In this document: positions 4,635 through 5,391 of the stretch, one piece after another
Layout: the number at the start of each line of letters is the position of its first letter
Numbering within the stretch: position 1 is the first letter of the stretch
NCBI GenBank assembly: GCA_041178325.1
Contig: JBEGVN010000003.1
Location: 1 to 5,391 of the forward strand
Source: UBA6136 sp041178325
GTDB lineage: Bacteria; Pseudomonadota; Gammaproteobacteria; Methylococcales; Methylococcaceae
Reading direction: 5' to 3'
Length of the DNA: 5,391 bases
Notes under the pieces: generated by a model
Databases searched by the model: none
Seen by the model: only the letters and a program-made list of their open reading frames with translations
Told to the model about the DNA's origin: nothing
Translations under genes and position numbers: made by a program

Positions 4635-5376
4635 AGATCTCAAAATGCGAGCGAAGGCCCTTCACCTTCATGGCCTGCTCGCGCACTGGGATGAAATCAA
4701 ACGGGAGCCTTGGGTTCCGGCTCTGATCCAGTGGGAGGAGGATGCCCGACAAAAACGGAGTCTTGAGCGTCGCATCAAGGCGGCCAAGCTGGGGCGGTTC
4801 AAGATGATGGCTCAGTTCGACTGGAACTGGCCCAAGGTCTGTGATCGGGGGGCCATTGAAAACCTGATGGGCCTCGACTTCATCCGTGAAAAGGCCAACA
4901 TCATCTTCATGGGTCCGAATGGTATCGGCAAGACCATGATCGCGAAAAACCTGACTTACGAGTCGGTTGTTCAGGGGCATACTGCGCTTTACATCACAGC
5001 ATCCGAGATCCTTGGAGATCTTGCTTCGATCACCAGTGATGCCCTGCTGAAACGGCGTCTCTCCACTTATGCGCGCGTGGATGTGTTGGTCATCGATGAA
5101 GTGGGATACCTGTCGTATGGCGACCGACATGCTGATCTTCTGTTCAATCTGATCAACCGCCGCTATGAGGAGAAGAGCACTATCGTAACTTCGAACCGGC
5201 CCTTCTCGGAATGGAAAGAGGTGTTCCCGAATGCATCTTGTGTGGTGGCCCTAATCGACCGACTCGTCCACCACGCGGAAGTGATCAAGCTGGAGGGGGA
5301 CTCTTACCGGCTTCGCGATGCCAATGAGCGCAAGGGCACGCGAGGTCGAAAACGCAAAGAGGAGGATCCGAAATGA
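4612..5376 (+). CDS. istB: IstB-type AAA+ ATPase, IS21 transposition helper
   Basis: A 254-residue DnaC/DnaA-like AAA+ protein that remodels target DNA and stimulates IstA. An N-terminal helical domain (about 1-95) carries ALHLHGLLAHW and the basic RQKRSLERRIKAAKLGRF. Walker A is GPNGIGKT (101-108), Walker B is VLVIDEVG (158-165, D162, E163), the sensor-1 segment is TIVTSNRPF (190-198), and the late IDRLVHHAEVIKLEG (215-229) offers the arginine finger region. The C-terminus is highly charged (KGTRGRKRKEE). The start at 4612 is preferred over the in-frame ATG at 4588, because GGAG (4602-4605) is 6 nt upstream while 4588 has no site. It overlaps istA by 23 nt, typical of the family and suggesting translational coupling. 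Confidence 0.95.
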   Translation: MTNPMTPEDLKMRAKALHLHGLLAHWDEIKREPWVPALIQWEEDARQKRSLERRIKAAKLGRFKMMAQFDWNWPKVCDRGAIENLMGLDFIREKANIIFMGPNGIGKTMIAKNLTYESVVQGHTALYITASEILGDLASITSDALLKRRLSTYARVDVLVIDEVGYLSYGDRHADLLFNLINRRYEEKSTIVTSNRPFSEWKEVFPNASCVVALIDRLVHHAEVIKLEGDSYRLRDANERKGTRGRKRKEEDPK

Positions 5377-5391
5377 AGCATCATCCTAGCC
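5373..5391 (+). CDS. Possible further ORF after istB (cut by the window edge)
   Basis: An ATG at 5373 overlaps the istB stop as ATGA, with a strong AGGAGG (5360-5365) 7 nt upstream. Only six codons are visible (MKHHPS). The overlap and ribosome-binding site suggest a translationally coupled gene, unusual because IS21 elements normally end with istB. The frame may close soon after the edge. Confidence 0.3.

Larger units (their letters stand above)
2501..5391 (+). mobile_element. IS21-family insertion sequence, left end approximate, right end outside the window
   Basis: The istA-istB gene pair with overlapping frames defines the family. A Cys-rich small ORF precedes istA, an arrangement I recall from a proteobacterial IS21 subfamily. 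All three frames are open and carry their key motifs, so the element may be active. The left boundary given is only a guess: no terminal inverted repeat or target duplication could be identified, and the right terminus is not in the window. Confidence 0.85.

Noticed and set aside
1..5391. CRISPR array, tRNA or rRNA gene
   Set aside because: No regularly spaced identical repeats beyond the short IS-end array, and no cloverleaf or rRNA-like segment was seen.

Overview
The window looks like a piece of bacterial accessory genome: two small type II toxin-antitoxin modules lying between insertion-sequence DNA of the IS21 type. Base composition is moderate, in the low-to-mid 50s percent GC by eye, and Shine-Dalgarno sites are strong. 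The transposase subfamily (a Cys-rich small ORF followed by istA and istB) is one I associate with Proteobacteria and environmental Gram-negatives. No housekeeping gene is present, so the genus cannot be fixed.

Layout. (1) Bases 1-180 appear to be the right-end tail of an IS21-family element that extends off the left edge; they carry two direct and two inverted copies of a 21-bp repeat. (2) Bases 181-520 have no convincing gene, but hold two hairpins, one of them a possible terminator. (3) Bases 526-1256 are a vapBC operon (AbrB-type antitoxin, PIN-domain RNase toxin) with a sigma70-like promoter and a repeat/palindrome array as likely operator. (4) Bases 1257-1655 are a gene-poor gap with inverted and direct repeats suggesting a decayed mobile-element end. 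(5) Bases 1656-2261, minus strand, are a higBA module (toxin first) with a good promoter placed so close to the toxin ATG that the mRNA may be leaderless. (6) Bases 2262-2460 hold that promoter and nothing else clear. (7) A rho-independent terminator on the + strand lies at 2462-2488. (8) From about 2500 to the right edge is an apparently intact but right-truncated IS21-family element: a structured leader with an 11-codon ORF, a Cys-rich small protein, IstA (DDE transposase), IstB (AAA+ helper ATPase), and the first codons of a possible fourth ORF.

How it works together. IstA and IstB form the two-component IS21 transposition machinery, translated from overlapping frames. vapBC (+) and higBA (-) converge and should each be autoregulated by their antitoxins. 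The right end of one IS21-type element to the left and the left part of another to the right, in the same orientation, allow the segment from about 180 to 2500 to be the cargo of a composite transposon or the product of successive insertions. An 18-bp near-perfect direct repeat (260-277 and 1620-1637) separately brackets vapBC.

The least explained parts are the IS leader (2509-2692), with its perfect ribosome-binding site, short ORF and three hairpins, and the repeats around vapBC. Nothing in the window is clearly a wholly new system.
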